Assembly: GCF_020532675.1 (NCBI RefSeq)
Contig: NZ_JAJAVE010000001.1
Coordinates: 1,612,001 to 1,676,000, forward strand
Length of the DNA stretch: 64,000 nt
Source of the DNA: Methylobacillus gramineus
GTDB taxonomy: Bacteria; Pseudomonadota; Gammaproteobacteria; Burkholderiales; Methylophilaceae
Direction: 5' to 3'
A program made the translations under genes and the position numbers. Shown piece by piece: positions 61,900 to 64,000 of this stretch; positions within the stretch are counted from its first letter, which is position 1; each line of letters starts with the position of its first letter. Under the pieces are notes generated by a model. The model had not been told where the DNA came from. It saw only the letters and a program-made list of their open reading frames with translations, and searched no databases.

Positions 61900-63288
61900 T
61901 CATTCGCCACTGGCCACCGTCATGCGCTCAATCAGGATAGAGCCGGTTTGCTTGGAGCCCTGGGTCAAAACATCACTGCCCACCGCGACTATCTGCTTCA
62001 ACATGTCAGCCAGGTTGCCAGCAATGGTGATTTCCTCCACAGGATAAGCAATCACGCCATTCTCCACCCAGAAACCAGCAGCGCCGCGCGAATAATCACC
62101 CGTCACCATATTCAGCCCATGCCCGAGCAACTCGGTCACCAGCAAGCCTGTTCCCATGGTATTGAGCAAGCCTTGGAAATCCAGATCGCCGTGTTGAATG
62201 ATCAGATTATGATTACCGCCAGCATTGCCAGTAGTGGTCATGCCGAGCTTGCGTGCGGAATAACTGCCCAGCATATAGCCTTGCAGCACGCCATCCTTGA
62301 TCAGCATACGCGGCTTGGTAGATACGCCTTCATTATCAAATGGCGAGCTCGCCAGGCCACGCTTGATATGCGGCAATTCCTCAATGTTGATACTGCTGGA
62401 CATCACCTGTTTGCCCAGGCTATCCAGCAGGAAGGAGGACTTGCGGTAGAGGCTGCCGCCCGAAATAGCTGAAATCAGATGCGAAATCAGGCCAGAGGCC
62501 AGCGGCGCCTCGAACAATACCGGAACTTGTGCAGTCTTGATCTTGCGTGACCCCAGGCGCCTGACTGTACGCTCGCCTGCACGTAAACCCACGGAACGTG
62601 GTGAATCCAGCTCAGCCGCATGCCTGGCACTGGTGTACCAGTAATCACGCTGCATGCTTTCGCCTTCCTCAGCAATCACCGAACAGCTGATGCCATGTCG
62701 TGAGCTTGGGTAACCGGCATTGAAACCATTGCTATTCGCGTAGGAAAACAGGCCTTCATAGGTGGAAACTGAAGCCCCTTCAGAATTCACAATCCGCGTA
62801 TCGGCATCGCGCGCAGCCTGCTCGCACTCCAGGGCAATGGCAATCGCTTCATCCACCGAGAGCGGCCAAGGATGGTGCAGATCCAAATCTGGTATGTCAT
62901 GTGCCAGCAAGGCCGGATCAGCCAGGCCACAGAACTCGTCCTGAGCCGTATAGCGGGCAATATTACAGGCGGCGGCCACGGTATCACTCAATGCCTGTGG
63001 AGACAGGTCGGAAGTGCTGGCATGGCCTTTTTGCTGGCCGAAATAGACCGTTACCGACATGCCTTTATCACGGTTGTACTCTATGGTTTCGGTTTCGCCC
63101 ATACGCACCGAAACATTCTGCCCGATCCCGAGGCTAACCTCAGCTTCAGCAGAAGTTGCGCCGGAAGACTTAGCCAAACGCAACACTTCGTCACTCATGG
63201 CCTTGAGCTGATCAAGCGAATATGAAAAGCGCGCACTGCCCGCTGTCTGGTCTTTCACAAGAGTCTCTTTGCAAAAAACTGTTATCAT
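61900..63288 (-). CDS. pmbA: PmbA/TldE metalloprotease subunit
   Basis: 462 residues as read from the ATG at 63288; a GTG at 63258 (VKDQTAGSARFSYS) with AAAGAGA upstream is an equally good start. Blocks typical of PmbA/TldE are GATSAEAEVSLGIGQNVSVR, SEGASVSTYEGLFSYANSNG and GLLVTELLGHGLNMVTGDYSRGAAGFWVENG in parts. PmbA pairs with TldD, which holds the zinc, to process peptides such as microcins and CcdA. tldD is not in the window. Confidence 0.94.
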   Translation of the reverse strand: MITVFCKETLVKDQTAGSARFSYSLDQLKAMSDEVLRLAKSSGATSAEAEVSLGIGQNVSVRMGETETIEYNRDKGMSVTVYFGQQKGHASTSDLSPQALSDTVAAACNIARYTAQDEFCGLADPALLAHDIPDLDLHHPWPLSVDEAIAIALECEQAARDADTRIVNSEGASVSTYEGLFSYANSNGFNAGYPSSRHGISCSVIAEEGESMQRDYWYTSARHAAELDSPRSVGLRAGERTVRRLGSRKIKTAQVPVLFEAPLASGLISHLISAISGGSLYRKSSFLLDSLGKQVMSSSINIEELPHIKRGLASSPFDNEGVSTKPRMLIKDGVLQGYMLGSYSARKLGMTTTGNAGGNHNLIIQHGDLDFQGLLNTMGTGLLVTELLGHGLNMVTGDYSRGAAGFWVENGVIAYPVEEITIAGNLADMLKQIVAVGSDVLTQGSKQTGSILIERMTVASGE

Positions 63289-63296
63289 ACATCAGC

Positions 63297-63839
63297 ATGA
63301 AACCTAACAAGACAGAAAACTCGGCTGATGAGCTAGAGCCCATCAGCAAAACCAAACGCAAAGCCGAAGCGGATGCATTACAGGATATAGGCGTGACACT
63401 GGTTGATTTACCCAAGGAAAAGCTGAAAAAGCTGGCCTTGCCAGAAACATTGCTGGACGCCGTCAATGAGGCCAAGCGCCTGACCGCCAATGGTGCCATC
63501 CGTCGACAAATGCAGTATCTGGGTCGCTTGATGCGCGATATTGACACCGCGCCCATCCTCGATCAGTTACAACGTTGGGAAGGCACCCATACGGAAGAAA
63601 ATGCATACTTCCACCGGCTGGAGCGCTGGCGTACTCGCCTGATAGAAGATGAATCCGCACTGGCGGAATTCATGAATGAATATCCGCAGACTGAGGCCCA
63701 GCAAATCCGCAACCTGATCCGCAATGCCAGGCGCGAGGAAAGTGCGGGGAAACCGCCAAAAAGCAGCCGTGAACTGTTTAAGTTATTACGCACGATCACG
63801 GAAAATAATCATACTGACACTGAACTCGACAGTCATTAG
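63297..63839 (+). CDS. darP: DarP (YjgA), ribosome-associated protein of 50S assembly
   Basis: 180 residues from the ATG at 63297 (MKPNKTENSADELEPISK). The DUF615 pattern is clear: SKTKRKAEADALQDIG, VTLVDLPKEKLKKLALPE, IRRQMQYLGRLMRDID and a helical C-terminus (NEYPQTEAQQIRNLIRNARR). DarP binds late 50S precursors. It is divergent from pmbA with almost no space between the start codons, as in many proteobacteria. Confidence 0.93.
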   Translation: MKPNKTENSADELEPISKTKRKAEADALQDIGVTLVDLPKEKLKKLALPETLLDAVNEAKRLTANGAIRRQMQYLGRLMRDIDTAPILDQLQRWEGTHTEENAYFHRLERWRTRLIEDESALAEFMNEYPQTEAQQIRNLIRNARREESAGKPPKSSRELFKLLRTITENNHTDTELDSH

Positions 63840-63879
63840 AGACTCAGTGTAGTAGCCAAAAGTTGACGTCGTACTAATC

Positions 63880-64000
63880 TCTTAACTAGTGAACTACTGG
63901 ATTGTGGCGAATCCGGTGACATTAAAAATCGCTCTCCGCGATCAGGGTATTCCTGATTGACGAATGAGCTTCAGCCATGTGAACCAACACCTTGAATAGC
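63880..64000 (-). pseudogene. Possible decayed IS5-type transposase fragment at the edge
   Basis: On the minus strand from the right edge, one frame begins LFKVLV and another frame reads EYLI followed by a stop-containing, frame-shifted ERFLM. IS5-family transposases have LFKVLV, then ~11 residues, then EYLIRDRLSFM, so the fragments fall in the right order but in different frames. No inverted repeat is visible. The evidence is thin and the rest, if any, lies outside the window. No other gene is seen between 63840 and 64000. Confidence 0.25.

Noticed and set aside
1-64000. CRISPR arrays, tRNA and rRNA genes
   Set aside because: I saw no evenly spaced repeats, no rRNA blocks and no cloverleaf with TTCRANY-type arms in the gaps; a covariance search would be needed to exclude a tRNA fully.

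Overview
The window looks like chromosomal DNA of a betaproteobacterium, most likely a methylotroph of the Methylophilaceae type (Methylobacillus, Methylovorus or Methylophilus). The evidence is roughly 50 % GC by eye, the gene order pcnB-folK-deoxynucleoside kinase-panB-panC, a cbb3 oxidase cluster with an extended FixH, class I fructose-bisphosphatase, and the overall protein character. This is inferred from family resemblance, not from a search. Gene density is high, most operons are tightly packed, and I see no rRNA, tRNA or CRISPR array and no intact insertion sequence.

Layout, left part. 1-2.3 kb: tail of a YgjP-like metallopeptidase, the nitric oxide module nsrR-hmp, and Fur-box-preceded bfd. 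2.7-8.4 kb: two tiny overlapping membrane ORFs, a two-component pair (7TMR-DISM kinase and FixJ/NarL-type regulator), and a divergent diguanylate cyclase-chemoreceptor pair. 8.7-15.4 kb: an autotransporter and a first iron-siderophore module (FecI-FecR-TonB receptor) with a Fur box. 15.8-16.8 kb: two bacterioferritin subunits with complementary defects, behind a perfect 24-bp palindrome. 16.9-26.5 kb: one long minus-strand cluster running ompW, sco1, ccoN, ccoO, ccoQ, ccoP, ccoG, fixH, ccoI, which builds the high-affinity cbb3 terminal oxidase. 26.8-29.5 kb: ilvE, a small zinc-finger protein, murI and a corrinoid adenosyltransferase.

Centre, 29.8-45.1 kb: a sulfur island. On the plus strand lie a porin-like outer membrane protein, a YezD-like protein, a sulfate-binding protein, a DUF2325 protein and a Mop protein. 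Further on come a second sulfate-binding protein, a degenerate EAL-domain protein, cysT, cysW and cysA, then a FadL-type channel and a split YeeE/YedE pair. Inside this block, on the opposite strand, sits a serine acetyltransferase followed by a family 2A encapsulin shell and an encapsulin-targeted cysteine desulfurase carrying a ~225-residue disordered N-terminal extension. This is the gene set of the sulfur-storing encapsulin compartment. Its transcript leader contains an intrinsic-terminator hairpin only ~30 bp before the first gene, which suggests attenuation control. The apparent logic is sulfate uptake, then O-acetylserine and cysteine synthesis, then cysteine desulfuration inside a protein shell.

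Right part. 45.2-49.4 kb: pcnB, folK, a deoxynucleoside kinase, panB and panC. 49.5-51.2 kb: CDP-diacylglycerol pyrophosphatase and a YpfJ-type zinc protease. 51.3-55.3 kb: a second Fur-box-preceded FecI-FecR-TonB receptor module. 55.4-63.8 kb: a DUF4153 membrane protein, panD-rsfS-rlmH-phrB, fbp, mlaA, pmbA and darP (yjgA). The last ~150 bases hold what may be a decayed IS5-type transposase scrap.
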